A DNA stretch of 64,000 nt, from positions 1 to 64,000 of the forward strand of contig JAFLUA010000006.1 of the NCBI GenBank assembly GCA_022508985.1. The letters are read 5' to 3'. The position numbers and the translations under genes are program-made. The DNA comes from Muribaculaceae bacterium (lineage in GTDB: Bacteria > Bacteroidota > Bacteroidia > Bacteroidales > Muribaculaceae). Under the pieces are notes generated by a model. That model was given only the letters and a program-made list of their open reading frames with translations. It searched no databases and had not been told where the DNA came from. Shown here one piece after another: positions 36,429 through 47,458 of this stretch (positions are counted from its first letter, which is position 1; each line of letters opens with the position of its first letter).

Positions 36429-38273
36429 ATGGCAGAAAATAATGAAAAACTGTTCGACCAATTTCCTGAGGTGAGCTATGCAGAATGGCGCGCCAAGGTT
36501 GAAGCCGACCTCAAAGGTGCCGACTTCGACAAGAAATTGGTGTGGCGCACTAACGAAGGCTTTAATGTAGAGCCTATCTATCGCGCCGAAGACATCGCCG
36601 GGCTTAAAACGACCGACTCGCTACCCGGCCAATTCCCTTATGTGCGTGGCACACGTACCGACAACGACTGGTTGTCGCGTCAAAACATTGTGGCCGACAA
36701 TGCACAGGTAGCTAATGAAATAGCGCTCGACGTGCTCAACAAGGGCGTTAATTCGCTGGGCTACAAAGTGTCGACAGCCGACGACGTCGAAGTGTTCCTG
36801 AAAGGAATCTACCTCGACGCTGTTGAAATCAACCTTGACTGCTGCCCCGGTAAAGCTGTCGAAGTAGCAAAAGCACTTGTTGCCGCTGTCAAGGCTGCCG
36901 GTGTGGCCGAAACATTCCGCGGCTCAATCAATTACAACCCGCTGCGTCGCCAGTTGCTTAAAGGCTTCGAAGGCTTCGACAACGAAGCGGTTGTTAAAGA
37001 AGCCTGCGAATTGCTCGACGTAGTAGCCGACGTTCCCGGTTTGCGCTGCATTGCCGTTGATTCTGAAATACTTGCCAACGGTGGCGCTTTCATTTATCAA
37101 GAACTTGGTTATGCTCTCGCTTGGGGTGCTGCTTGGCTCACGGCTCTCACCGAAGCCGGTCGCAGTGTCGACGAAGTTGCTAAGCGTATAAAATTCAACA
37201 TGTGCGTATCGTCGAATTTCTTTATGGAAATAGCGAAATTCCGTGCAGCACGTATGTTGTGGGCTCAGATAGTAGAGCAGTACAAACCCGAGTGTCTGTG
37301 CGCTGCAAAAATGGTGGTTAACGCAACAACATCGCGTTTCAACCAGACTATCTACGACGCTCATGTTAACTTGCTCCGTAGCCAGACTGAAACATTCTCG
37401 GCTTGCGTTGCCGGTGTCGATTCGATTGTAGTAACGCCATTCGACGTTGCTTATAAGCGCCCCGATGCTTTCTCAGAACGCATCGCTCGCAACCAGCAGT
37501 TCCTATTGAAGGAAGAAAGCCACATGGACAAGGTAGTAGACCCCGCCGGCGGTAGCTATTACGTTGAAAAATTGACTGTTTCAATTGCTGAAGAAGCTTG
37601 GAAACTCTTCTTGGCAACAGTTGATGGCGAAAATGGTTTCTTTGGCGCTGTAGGTAATGGCACTGTTCAAAAGGCTGTTAACGACTCGTGCGACAAACGT
37701 CATTCAGAAGTGGCTCGCCGCAAAGAAGTACTCCTTGGTACTAACCAATATCCTAACGTGAATGAAAAGGCCGACAACAAAATCGAAAGCACCGGCTGTT
37801 GCTGCTGTTGCGACGAAAAAGGTCCAAACGCCTTGTCGATGAAACGTGCGGCTACCGACTTTGAAGAGCTTCGTCTTGCAACCGAGGCTTCGGGCCGTCG
37901 ACCCAAAGTGTTTATGCTCACGATAGGTAACCTGGCTATGCGCCTTGCTCGCGCTCAGTTCTCGACAAACTTCTTCGGATGCGCCGGTTATGAAATTATC
38001 GATAACCTCGGATTCAATACTATAGAAGAAGGTGTCGATGCTGCCCTGGCTCAGAAAGCCGATGTTATCGTGCTCTGTTCGTCCGACGACGAATACGCCG
38101 AACTCGCTCCGGCTGCTTTCAAATATCTTGCAGGACGTGCCGAGTTTGTTGTAGCAGGTGCCCCGGCTTGCAGCGAAGAACTACAAGCTGCAGGTATTAA
38201 AGACTTTGTACACGTTCGTTGCAATGTACTTGATACCCTCCGTGATTTTAATAACAGACTTCTCAAAAAATAA
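36429..38273 (+). CDS. mutA: Methylmalonyl-CoA mutase small subunit
   Basis: MutA-type sequence, paired with mutB; contains a CCCCC run. Confidence 0.92.
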   Translation: MAENNEKLFDQFPEVSYAEWRAKVEADLKGADFDKKLVWRTNEGFNVEPIYRAEDIAGLKTTDSLPGQFPYVRGTRTDNDWLSRQNIVADNAQVANEIALDVLNKGVNSLGYKVSTADDVEVFLKGIYLDAVEINLDCCPGKAVEVAKALVAAVKAAGVAETFRGSINYNPLRRQLLKGFEGFDNEAVVKEACELLDVVADVPGLRCIAVDSEILANGGAFIYQELGYALAWGAAWLTALTEAGRSVDEVAKRIKFNMCVSSNFFMEIAKFRAARMLWAQIVEQYKPECLCAAKMVVNATTSRFNQTIYDAHVNLLRSQTETFSACVAGVDSIVVTPFDVAYKRPDAFSERIARNQQFLLKEESHMDKVVDPAGGSYYVEKLTVSIAEEAWKLFLATVDGENGFFGAVGNGTVQKAVNDSCDKRHSEVARRKEVLLGTNQYPNVNEKADNKIESTGCCCCCDEKGPNALSMKRAATDFEELRLATEASGRRPKVFMLTIGNLAMRLARAQFSTNFFGCAGYEIIDNLGFNTIEEGVDAALAQKADVIVLCSSDDEYAELAPAAFKYLAGRAEFVVAGAPACSEELQAAGIKDFVHVRCNVLDTLRDFNNRLLKK

Positions 38274-38298
38274 TCCAACTGTCTCAGCCTTATAAATT

Positions 38299-40428
38299 AT
38301 GAAACCCGATTTCAAAAATATTGATATTACGGCAGGGACAAATGGTCCCAAGCCGGCCGCTTCTCATGTAGAAGATTGGACAACTCCCGAGTTAATACCC
38401 GTAAAACCCGTATACACTAAGACCGACCTTGAGGGGCTTGAACACCTCAACTTCATGTCGGGTATACCGCCATTCCTCCGTGGCCCGTATAGCGCGATGT
38501 ATCCTCTTCGTCCTTGGACAATTCGCCAATATGCAGGCTTCTCGACTGCCGCCGAATCAAATGCATTCTATCGCCGTAACCTTGCTTCCGGCCAGAAAGG
38601 TCTTTCGGTTGCTTTCGACTTGGCAACACACCGTGGCTATGACGCCGACCACGAACGCGTAGTGGGCGACGTAGGTAAAGCCGGTGTATCGATTTGTACT
38701 CTCGATGATATGAAAGTGCTTTTCGATGGTATTCCTTTGAACAAGATGTCGGTGTCGATGACAATGAACGGCGCTGTTTTACCCGTTCTTGCATTCTACA
38801 TCAACGCCGGTCTTGAGCAAGGTGCCAAACTCGAAGAAATGGCAGGTACTATTCAAAACGATATCTTGAAAGAATTCATGGTGCGTAACACATATATCTA
38901 CCCGCCGGAATTCTCTATGCGTATTATCGCCGATATCTTTGAGTACACATCGCAGAATATGCCCAAATTCAACTCGATCTCAATTTCGGGCTATCATATG
39001 CAAGAAGCAGGCGCTACTTGCGATATCGAGCTTGCTTATACTCTTGCCGACGGTCTTGAATACCTCCGCGCCGGTGTTAACGCAGGTATGGATATCGATA
39101 CTTTCGCTCCGCGTCTGTCGTTCTTCTGGGCTATCGGTATGAATTACTTTATGGAAGTAGCCAAGATGCGTGCCGCTCGTATGCTCTGGGCGAAAATCGT
39201 AAAACAATTCAACCCCAAAAATCCCAAATCGCTTGCTCTGCGCACCCACTCTCAGACTTCAGGTTGGTCGCTTACAGAGCAAGACCCCTTCAACAATGTC
39301 GGACGTACTTGTATCGAAGCTATGGGCGCTGCTCTTGGTCACACCCAGAGCCTCCACACCAACGCTCTCGACGAAGCAATTGCTCTGCCTACCGACTTCT
39401 CGGCACGTATCGCTCGTAACACACAGATATACATCCAAGAAGAAACGCAGGTTACACGTGCTATCGACCCGTGGGGCGGTTCTTACTATGTAGAAGCTCT
39501 CACCAACGAGATAGCTCACCGCGCTTGGGAACACATCCAGGAAATTGAGAAACTCGGTGGTATGGCTAAAGCTATCGAAACCGGTCTTCCCAAGCTCCGT
39601 ATCGAAGAGGCTTCGGCTCGTACTCAGGCTCGTATCGACTCCGGCCGTCAGACTATTGTTGGTATCAACAAATATCGTCTCGACCACGAAGACCCGATTG
39701 ACATCCTCGAAATCGACAATACCGAAGTTCGCCGCGAACAGATTGAACGCCTCAACGATGTTAAGGCTAAACGCGATGAAGCTAAGGTTAAAGAAGCTCT
39801 TGCAGCTATTACAGAATGTGTACGCACTAAGAAAGGCAACCTCCTCGACCTCGCTGTCAAGGCTGCCGGCCTACGTGCTACCCTCGGTGAAATTTCAGAT
39901 GCCTGCGAAGAAGTTGTAGGCCGTTATAAAGCAGTAATACGAACAATATCAGGCGTGTATTCTAACGAAACAAAACAAGACCCCGATTTTGAACGCGCAC
40001 AGAAGATGTGCGAAGAATTCGCTAAACGCGAAGGTCGTCAACCACGTATTATGATTGCCAAGATGGGCCAGGACGGCCACGACCGTGGCGCTAAAGTCGT
40101 TGCTACAGGCTATGCCGATTGCGGTTACGACGTAGATATGGGCCCGCTCTTCCAGACGCCGGCTGAAGCCGCTCGTCAGGCCGTTGAAAACGACGTTCAT
40201 ATCCTTGGTGTTTCTTCTCTTGCTGCAGGTCATAAAACGCTTGTTCCACAAGTTATTGAAGAGCTTCGCAAATTGGGCCGTGAAGATATCATGGTTGTTG
40301 CCGGTGGCGTTATCCCCGCGCAAGACTATGACTTCCTTTACAAAGCTGGTGTTGCTGCTATATTTGGTCCGGGTACTCCCGTATCGGTATCGGCAATCAA
40401 AATGCTTGAAATCCTCAACGAGGAATAA
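38299..40428 (+). CDS. mutB: Methylmalonyl-CoA mutase large subunit
   Basis: [70 protein letters not shown]12-binding [12 protein letters not shown]. Confidence 0.97.
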   Translation: MKPDFKNIDITAGTNGPKPAASHVEDWTTPELIPVKPVYTKTDLEGLEHLNFMSGIPPFLRGPYSAMYPLRPWTIRQYAGFSTAAESNAFYRRNLASGQKGLSVAFDLATHRGYDADHERVVGDVGKAGVSICTLDDMKVLFDGIPLNKMSVSMTMNGAVLPVLAFYINAGLEQGAKLEEMAGTIQNDILKEFMVRNTYIYPPEFSMRIIADIFEYTSQNMPKFNSISISGYHMQEAGATCDIELAYTLADGLEYLRAGVNAGMDIDTFAPRLSFFWAIGMNYFMEVAKMRAARMLWAKIVKQFNPKNPKSLALRTHSQTSGWSLTEQDPFNNVGRTCIEAMGAALGHTQSLHTNALDEAIALPTDFSARIARNTQIYIQEETQVTRAIDPWGGSYYVEALTNEIAHRAWEHIQEIEKLGGMAKAIETGLPKLRIEEASARTQARIDSGRQTIVGINKYRLDHEDPIDILEIDNTEVRREQIERLNDVKAKRDEAKVKEALAAITECVRTKKGNLLDLAVKAAGLRATLGEISDACEEVVGRYKAVIRTISGVYSNETKQDPDFERAQKMCEEFAKREGRQPRIMIAKMGQDGHDRGAKVVATGYADCGYDVDMGPLFQTPAEAARQAVENDVHILGVSSLAAGHKTLVPQVIEELRKLGREDIMVVAGGVIPAQDYDFLYKAGVAAIFGPGTPVSVSAIKMLEILNEE

Positions 40429-40441
40429 AAATACTTCCCCA

Positions 40442-40523
40442 GAGTCCTCCATTCCCCATCATCTATGGAGGACTCAATCCCCGAAGGCGGTGCGTGTCGT
40501 GACGACAAGCACTGCCTTTTTTT
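40442..40523 (+). terminator. Two tandem hairpins downstream of mutB; second is a Rho-independent terminator
   Basis: GAGTCCTCCAT (40442-40452) / ATGGAGGACTC (40465-40475); then GGCGGTGCGTGTCG-tga-CGACAAGCACTGCC followed by TTTTTTT. Confidence 0.85.
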
Positions 40524-40591
40524 ACCCTGATTCAAAAGTAGCGTGCCCGATTTCGCAATCAGGCACGCCCTACAGCTCGTTTTTGATATAT

Positions 40592-41473
40592 TTATAGTGT
40601 AAGATTGGATGGTAGTTCGGGCATAGCTCCATTTTGCGTACATACATAAGCCGAGGTAGCTACAGCGTTGTGGTGTGCTTCTTCAACCGATTTGCCGCGC
40701 AATATAGAGGCTATGAAAGCCGCCGTGAATGAGTCGCCTGCACCGACAGTGTCGGCAACGTCAACCTTTGGCGTTGGCTGGAATGATACCTTGCCTGGTG
40801 TAAATACATAGCTGCCATTTATTCCGCAGGTGAGAATGAGCATCTTAAGGTTGTATTTACCGAGTAGTATCCAGCATTTGTCTTGCAAGTCGATGCCCGG
40901 ATATCCAAACATTCGGCTCACCGTTACGAGTTCTTCGTCGTTAATCTTCAAAATATTGCATCTCTCCATAGAGTTGCAAAGGGTCTCTTTGTTATAGAAA
41001 TTCTGTCGAAGATTGATGTCGAAGACAACGAGGCTATCGTTGTCTTTCGGCATAGCATCGAGGAATCTGTTGATAGTGATGCGTGATACAACATTGCGTT
41101 GTGCAAGCGAGCCAAAGCAAATAGCACGTGTCCGCGTAGCTATTTCTTCAAGACGCGCCGTATATGGAATGTTATCCCACGCAACATTCTCTTTGATTTC
41201 GTATTGTGGCACTCCGTCGCTGTCGAGCTCCACTTGTACCGTGCCGGTAGGATAGGGCACTGTCTCGATGAGGTGCGGCAGATTTTTTGCGTTAAAATTA
41301 TCAATAATCTCAGCGCCGAGAGCATCATCGCCGATAGCACTTACAACAATGCTGTCGAGACCGAATTGTTTTACATGGTATGCGAAATTAGCAGGTGCTC
41401 CGCCTATTTTCTTTCCTTCGGGAAGAACGTCCCATAGGGCTTCGCCCATGCCTACTACGAGTTGGTTATTCAT
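40592..41473 (-). CDS. PfkB family carbohydrate kinase (fructokinase-like)
   Basis: GEALWDVLPEGKKIGGAPANFAYHVKQFG and DTVGAGDSFTAAFIASIL. Confidence 0.9.
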   Translation of the reverse strand: MNNQLVVGMGEALWDVLPEGKKIGGAPANFAYHVKQFGLDSIVVSAIGDDALGAEIIDNFNAKNLPHLIETVPYPTGTVQVELDSDGVPQYEIKENVAWDNIPYTARLEEIATRTRAICFGSLAQRNVVSRITINRFLDAMPKDNDSLVVFDINLRQNFYNKETLCNSMERCNILKINDEELVTVSRMFGYPGIDLQDKCWILLGKYNLKMLILTCGINGSYVFTPGKVSFQPTPKVDVADTVGAGDSFTAAFIASILRGKSVEEAHHNAVATSAYVCTQNGAMPELPSNLTL

Positions 41474-41486
41474 AATCGCTAAGGTA

Positions 41487-42665
41487 TTATTTTTTGATTT
41501 TTAAGGTATAATATATAAGGTAGAGAACACCTATTGTCATTACGGCAACAGCGCCGGCTTGGCCCATGGCATCGGCGGCATAGCCCATTGCGAGCGGAAA
41601 TACAGTGCCGCCAAATAGTCCCATAATCATCAGGCCCGACACTTCATTTTTAACTTTAGGCTGGGCTAGAAGAGCTTGCGAGAATATTATAGGGAATATA
41701 TTCGAGTTGCCAAATCCTATCATTGCTATGCCTATGTATAGCACGGTGAGGTTTTCGCCAACAAAAAGTATTGCCATTGCTGCAAGCATAAGAATGACGC
41801 TGAAACCGAAGAAAATGCGGGGCGACAGATAGCGAAGGATGAAGGCTCCGAGGAAGCACCCGGCTGTACGGAAAATGAAATATACGCTGGTGGCAAAAGC
41901 GGCTGTTTCGAGCGGAAGGCTGAGGCGCTCCATAATAATTTTTGGCGCGATAGTGTTGGTGCCTACATCGATGCCTACGTGGCACATGATGCCGAGGAAG
42001 CAGAGTAGTACAAAGGGGATGCCAAGGAGCTTGAGACAGTCGACAACGCTCGAGGCTTTGTCGGGTTCTTCCTCTTTAATAGGAGTTGCTGCAAGAACCG
42101 ATATCGAGAGTACGCTCACCACAGCATAGATTACGAATAAGGCTCTCCAGCCAAGGCCGAAAGTAGGTAGCACGGTCGTGGCGCCCCACGTTGCCAAAAT
42201 TGGAGCAAGGAACGAGGCGATAGCCTTCACAAACTGACCGAAGGTGAGGGTCGATGCCAGTTTATCACCTGAAATAAGGTTAGATACCAGCGGGTTGAGC
42301 GATGTCTGCATTATAGCATTACCAATGCCAAGAAGAGAAAAGGCAACAAGCATAAAGCCATAAGAGTTGCCCAAGAGAGGCACTAAGAGTGATAATGCGG
42401 TTATAACAAGGCTGATAAGCACGGTCTTTTTGCGGCCGATGCGGTTCATCAACATTCCGGTTGGTACAGAGAAGATGAGGAACCAGAAGAAGACGAGGGA
42501 GGGGAAAAGATTGGCCTGAGAATCGCTAAGACCAAGGTCTTTCTGAACGTAGTTTGATGCAGTGCCGACAAGGTCGACAAATCCCATAGCAAAGAAGCAG
42601 AGCATTACAGGCACAATCTGCATGAGTGAACTGCGTTTCATGGTAGGTGCTGTTGTGTTGTTCAT
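41487..42665 (-). CDS. MFS sugar transporter (FucP/FHS-like)
   Basis: 12-TM pattern; FFAMGFVDLVGTASNYVQKDLGLSDSQANLFPSLVFFWFLIFSVPTGMLMNRIGRKKTVL. Confidence 0.87.
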   Translation of the reverse strand: MNNTTAPTMKRSSLMQIVPVMLCFFAMGFVDLVGTASNYVQKDLGLSDSQANLFPSLVFFWFLIFSVPTGMLMNRIGRKKTVLISLVITALSLLVPLLGNSYGFMLVAFSLLGIGNAIMQTSLNPLVSNLISGDKLASTLTFGQFVKAIASFLAPILATWGATTVLPTFGLGWRALFVIYAVVSVLSISVLAATPIKEEEPDKASSVVDCLKLLGIPFVLLCFLGIMCHVGIDVGTNTIAPKIIMERLSLPLETAAFATSVYFIFRTAGCFLGAFILRYLSPRIFFGFSVILMLAAMAILFVGENLTVLYIGIAMIGFGNSNIFPIIFSQALLAQPKVKNEVSGLMIMGLFGGTVFPLAMGYAADAMGQAGAVAVMTIGVLYLIYYTLKIKK

Positions 42666-42677
42666 AGTAGTTGATTA

Positions 42678-44492
42678 TCAGATGTTAATATCGTAAATTT
42701 TAAGGTTATCAATACGTGTTGCGCCATCTTTGTCGCTCACCGACAGTGTGGTGTAGGGCGAGCGTGGGAACACAAGATTTGTCATTACGAGGCGGCCGTC
42801 GTTGGCAAAAATCTCAATGCTCGAATGGTCGATGAAAATACGCAGCGATAGTGCTCCGTCGGTGCTGAAAGCTTTGCCTTCCGACGGGTCGGGGAAGTCT
42901 TGGCTGAAGTCAGTGAGGCCACTATTCTTTCTGTCGAAAGATAGCACGTCGGTTGTAGGGTCGTATGTCATAAGCACTTCTTCGCCGAAGTTGTTGGAAA
43001 GTTTTATTAGGGCTTGAGTAGCCTTCTGTGTATTGAGATCGATACATATTTCAGCTAATCCGCTTGCAGGTAGCTTGTAAGAGCGAGCTTTCGCGCCGAT
43101 GTTGACAGCCGTTGCTTTAGATACAACGTTGCCGCGTATGGCGTCAATCTCGGGCGAGGGTAGCGATGCGGCGTAGATCTGTCCGTCGTCACCTTTGTAC
43201 AATTCTATTTCGCGCGGAAGGGTATTGGCACTGCGATATTGCGAAGTTGGTACCTCGGCGGCGTATTGCCAATTGCTCATCCAACCAATAGCCGTTCTAC
43301 GACCTTGAGGGGCATTATTCCATGTTACGGTAGCATAGAAGTCTTTGCCGTAGTCGAGCCATTTTACAGGCACATTGCCGTCGGCATCTTCGTCGGCTTT
43401 GAATGTCTTGCCATCGAATTCACCGATGAAATATTGAGTGGCACTGCCACCAAAAGGCCCGCCAGGATTGATGTTGCATATCAACATCCATTTTTTCATA
43501 TCGGTGCCTTTTACCGGCAGTTGGAATAGGTCAGGACATTCCCACACGCCGTTTTGTGCGCCCAATCCTTTGCCGAAAGCTCCTGTGTATGTCCAGTTTT
43601 TAAGGTCTGGCGACGAGAAAAACACCATTTCTTTATTTAAGGCATGGGCAAGAACGAGCTTCCACTCTCCGCTTTCCTTATCGAAAAAGAAATTAGGGTC
43701 GCGAGCTTCGCTATCCATCGTTATAGCCGGATTGCCCGGATATTTCACAAACGAAAGACCGCCATCGGTGCTATGTGCCAAGCTTTGAGTCTGGCTTCTG
43801 TCGGCCGACGTATACATAGCTATAACGGCATTTTTGCCAAATCCGGCAGAGTTGGTGCTATCGATAGCGCAGCTGCCGCTAAAAATTGTGCCGAGGGCGT
43901 CGGGTTCAATGGCAAGCGGTAGATGCTGCCAATGAACGAGGTCGGTTGATGTCGAATGGCCCCACGTCATATTCTGCCACTTAGAGCCATAGGGGTTATA
44001 TTGATAATAGAGGTGCCACGTGCCATCGGCATAGAACATACCGTTGGGGTCGTTCATCCATCCGTATAAAGGTGTGTGATGATATGCCGGCCGATATTTC
44101 TCGCGGTTGCTCGTGTCGAAGGTGTCGGCATAGGCAAAACGGCTCCAGCAAGCATCTTCTTTGGCTTCACGTACCGATGAGCGGCTCTGCGATGTCTCGA
44201 TGCTGAAAACTACGGTGTGGCCTTTATAAGGGCTAAGATCGAAGGGAACGGTGTGGTCGACTCTATATTTTGCGAGCCTAACGTAGATAGTTTTGTCGAT
44301 ATGGCCGTCTACGATAATGTTTACTTTAGAGTCTTCGATTGTTTCTTGTACGGGCATTAGTAGATATTTGCCCCGGTCGGCATCAACGCGTAAAAGCGCA
44401 TGGTTGGTGCCGAGGAATACGGCTTCCGGACCCGACGCTGCAGCCGTTAATGCAAATAACGCTGCTAATAAAAATGTGGCAATGTTTTTCAT
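42678..44492 (-). CDS. Glycoside hydrolase family 32 (levanase/inulinase/invertase-like)
   Basis: Signal peptide; GWMNDPNGMFY, EARDPNFFF, WECPDLFQLP catalytic motifs. Confidence 0.95.
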   Translation of the reverse strand: MKNIATFLLAALFALTAAASGPEAVFLGTNHALLRVDADRGKYLLMPVQETIEDSKVNIIVDGHIDKTIYVRLAKYRVDHTVPFDLSPYKGHTVVFSIETSQSRSSVREAKEDACWSRFAYADTFDTSNREKYRPAYHHTPLYGWMNDPNGMFYADGTWHLYYQYNPYGSKWQNMTWGHSTSTDLVHWQHLPLAIEPDALGTIFSGSCAIDSTNSAGFGKNAVIAMYTSADRSQTQSLAHSTDGGLSFVKYPGNPAITMDSEARDPNFFFDKESGEWKLVLAHALNKEMVFFSSPDLKNWTYTGAFGKGLGAQNGVWECPDLFQLPVKGTDMKKWMLICNINPGGPFGGSATQYFIGEFDGKTFKADEDADGNVPVKWLDYGKDFYATVTWNNAPQGRRTAIGWMSNWQYAAEVPTSQYRSANTLPREIELYKGDDGQIYAASLPSPEIDAIRGNVVSKATAVNIGAKARSYKLPASGLAEICIDLNTQKATQALIKLSNNFGEEVLMTYDPTTDVLSFDRKNSGLTDFSQDFPDPSEGKAFSTDGALSLRIFIDHSSIEIFANDGRLVMTNLVFPRSPYTTLSVSDKDGATRIDNLKIYDINI

Positions 44493-44666
44493 GATTTATG
44501 GTATGAGGATTTTTTTCTGCCGCAAATCTAACCAATATAATATAAGTATTTATATAAAATATGTTGACTTGTATGCTAAAAATGATGCATTGCTACATTT
44601 TTAATTTCAAAAGCGATGTTTTTTATAATATTGTCTTTATCTTTGTAAAAACTTATATTACTAATC

Positions 44667-47387
44667 ATGAAAAAACTCTCGAGTGTATTTTTTATACTTG
44701 CACTGTTTCTTCTGGTCTTTGAAAGTTGCCGCCAAGAGCGGCCATATCGTATAGCCGTATCGCAGTGCAGCTCCGACGACTGGCGGCGTAAAATGAACGA
44801 CGAAATAGAATGCGAGATTATGCTTCACCCTGAAGCCGTTGTTGAAATAAGATCGGGTGAAGACAATAGTGAAAAGCAGATAGCCGATATTCGCTATTTT
44901 GTTGATAATAAATTCGATATAATAGTCGTTGCACCTAACGAGGCCGAAGCTCTGACACCGGTCATTGATGAGGTGTATAAATCGGGAATTCCGGTCATTA
45001 TTTTCGATCGCAACATCAGCAGCGAAAGCTTTACAGCCTATTTGGGCGTCGATAATAAGGGCATAGGCGCCTCGGCGGCACACTATGCGTTGCACTTGAC
45101 GCCCAATGCTAAGATTGTTGAGATACGCGGCTTGAGTGGCTCTACGCCGGCCATGGATCGTAATGCGGGCTTTGTCGAGGTTATAGCTGAAACTCCTGCT
45201 TCAATAGTAGCATCGGCCGACGGCAAGTGGAATTACGATGATGCAATGCTCGTAGCAGACTCTTTGTTGAAGGCGCATCCCGATGCCGATGTCGTATATG
45301 CTCACAACGACCGAATGGCGATAGCCGCTTCCGATGTAGCTCACCGCCTTGGCTTAGACCCGTATATTATAGGCATCGACGCTGCACCGGAAATTGGCAT
45401 TAAAGCCGTGGCCGATGGCATTATCGATGCTACATTCCTATATCCCACCGAAGGGAATATGGTGGTTGATTTGGCTCTTTCTATTCTCAAAGGTGAACCA
45501 TACGATAGGGTTATGATGATACCGGCGCTATCGGCTGTTGATGCTTCTAATGCCGATATTCTATTGAAGCAAAGCGAGTCGCTACAGGTTGAGACAGCTA
45601 ATATAAAGGCTCTCAAATCGCAAGTCGATGAATTTTGGTTGAGACATTCGGCGCAGACAACTCTTTTCTATGCTTCAATTGCGATATTGGCCTTGTTGTG
45701 TGGTGTCTTGTTCCTATTGCTGAAAGCCTATTGGGTTAGAAAAAACAATCAGGCTGTTTTAGAGCGGCAAAACAAACTCTTGGAAAAAGAACGCGATACT
45801 CAGCGCTTACTCAACGAGCAACTCGAGGTTGCAACTCAGTCGAAGTTGGTATTCTTCACCAATGTGTCGCACGACCTTCGCACCCCCTTGACTCTAATAG
45901 CCGAGCCTGTAGCAGAATTGGCAGAGGCGCGAAATCTCACTCCGGAGCAACACTCGATGATGACTATTGCAAATCGTAATGTGAACATCCTTCGACGCCT
46001 GATTAATCAGATTCTCGATTTCCGCAAGTTTGAAAATGGCAAATTGACGCTTCACCTTACAGAGGCCAACTTCGGCACTCTGATAAAAGAGTGGTGTGAA
46101 TCTTTCGAAGCTCTTGCTCGACAGCGAAACATTAAACTCACAATCGACGCTCCGGATAATGCCGAGTCGTATCATTATGCTGTCGACGTGGCTAAGCTTG
46201 AAAGGGTAGTTTTCAACCTCTTGTCTAATGCTTTCCGTTATACACCCGACAATGGGTCGATAAAGGTTTCGTGGTCGAGCGATAATGAGAATTTGTCATT
46301 GTCGGTTAAAGACACAGGCATCGGTATAAGCAAAGAGGATATAGCAAATATTTTCGAGCGCTTCTTCCAGGTTGATAAGGTAAGCTCGCAAGGCTCGGGT
46401 ATAGGCCTGGCTTTGACTAAAGCTCTTGTTGAGCTGCATGAAGGCACCTTGACTGTCGATAGTGAGCCTGGAAAAGGTAGCACTTTCACGATAACGCTTC
46501 CGGTGAAGCATGTCGAAGAAAGGGCTCCCGAGCAACTCAACGGGCATATTTCTGAAAATGCGGTATTGGTCGATGATATTATCGAAGACCTGCCTGCCGA
46601 TAATTACGACCAAAATGATAAGCCTCTGTTGCTTATTATTGATGATAACGACGATATACGCGCTCTTGTAGGCACCATGTTGGGCAAAGACTATCGTGTG
46701 ATAGGTGCGCGTAATGGTTCGATAGGGTTACGTATGGCTGCTAAGTATGTGCCCGATATTATTGTGTGCGATGTTATGATGCCGGTTGTCGACGGGATGG
46801 AATGTCTTCGCAAGCTTAAAGAAGAGACATCAACGTCGCATATACCTGTTCTCATGTTAACGGCCTGTTCTATGGACGAACAAAGGGTTGAAGCTTTTGA
46901 AATAGGTGCCGATGGCTATGTCGCTAAGCCGTTTAATACAGCCGTGTTAGAAGCTCAATGTCGTAGTCTTATTGCCAATCGTCGCCGAATTAAGATGTCG
47001 GATATTGATACGCCCATTGCGGCAACGCCTTCGGCTCCGGCTTTAGGACAGACTGATATCGACGACGAGTTTTATGCGCAGTTCCTCGAAATCTTTAGAA
47101 ATGAAATAGGCAATGCCGATCTTAATGTAGACAGCCTTGCCGGGCGCCTCGGCTTAGGACGCTCGCAGTTCTATCGCAAAATTAAGTCTCTTACAAATTA
47201 TTCGCCGGTAGAGCTTATTCGTAATTTGCGGTTGCGCCATGCTCGAGCTCTCCTGCGCACCACGTCGAAGACTGTAAGCGAGATTGCATACGAAGTGGGG
47301 TTCTCCAATCCGGCGTACTTTACAAAGTGCTACAGAGATGCTTATGGCGAAACGCCGACAGCGCTTCGCGAAAATCTGCAGATGTAA
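44667..47387 (+). CDS. Hybrid two-component system regulator with periplasmic-binding sensor domain, HK, receiver and AraC output
   Basis: LacI/RbsB-like sensor; TM; FFTNVSHDLRTPLTLI; HATPase; receiver IVCDVMMPVVDG; AraC helices at the C-terminus. Confidence 0.95.
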   Translation: MKKLSSVFFILALFLLVFESCRQERPYRIAVSQCSSDDWRRKMNDEIECEIMLHPEAVVEIRSGEDNSEKQIADIRYFVDNKFDIIVVAPNEAEALTPVIDEVYKSGIPVIIFDRNISSESFTAYLGVDNKGIGASAAHYALHLTPNAKIVEIRGLSGSTPAMDRNAGFVEVIAETPASIVASADGKWNYDDAMLVADSLLKAHPDADVVYAHNDRMAIAASDVAHRLGLDPYIIGIDAAPEIGIKAVADGIIDATFLYPTEGNMVVDLALSILKGEPYDRVMMIPALSAVDASNADILLKQSESLQVETANIKALKSQVDEFWLRHSAQTTLFYASIAILALLCGVLFLLLKAYWVRKNNQAVLERQNKLLEKERDTQRLLNEQLEVATQSKLVFFTNVSHDLRTPLTLIAEPVAELAEARNLTPEQHSMMTIANRNVNILRRLINQILDFRKFENGKLTLHLTEANFGTLIKEWCESFEALARQRNIKLTIDAPDNAESYHYAVDVAKLERVVFNLLSNAFRYTPDNGSIKVSWSSDNENLSLSVKDTGIGISKEDIANIFERFFQVDKVSSQGSGIGLALTKALVELHEGTLTVDSEPGKGSTFTITLPVKHVEERAPEQLNGHISENAVLVDDIIEDLPADNYDQNDKPLLLIIDDNDDIRALVGTMLGKDYRVIGARNGSIGLRMAAKYVPDIIVCDVMMPVVDGMECLRKLKEETSTSHIPVLMLTACSMDEQRVEAFEIGADGYVAKPFNTAVLEAQCRSLIANRRRIKMSDIDTPIAATPSAPALGQTDIDDEFYAQFLEIFRNEIGNADLNVDSLAGRLGLGRSQFYRKIKSLTNYSPVELIRNLRLRHARALLRTTSKTVSEIAYEVGFSNPAYFTKCYRDAYGETPTALRENLQM

Positions 47388-47404
47388 TAGATTAATATAA
47401 AACG

Positions 47405-47440
47405 AGAGGGCACACCTAAATCAAAAAAGGCGAGCCCTCT
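47405..47440. terminator. Terminator hairpin between convergent HTCS and ackA genes
   Basis: AGAGGGC (47405-47411) / GCCCTCT (47434-47440). Confidence 0.7.
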
Positions 47441-47458
47441 TGTTTGTGCGAATAGTGC

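Noticed and set aside
40442-40475. Perfect 11-bp hairpin after mutB as a novel small RNA
   Set aside because: Located immediately before a strong U-tract terminator; tandem terminator or 3' processing hairpin is the simpler explanation.
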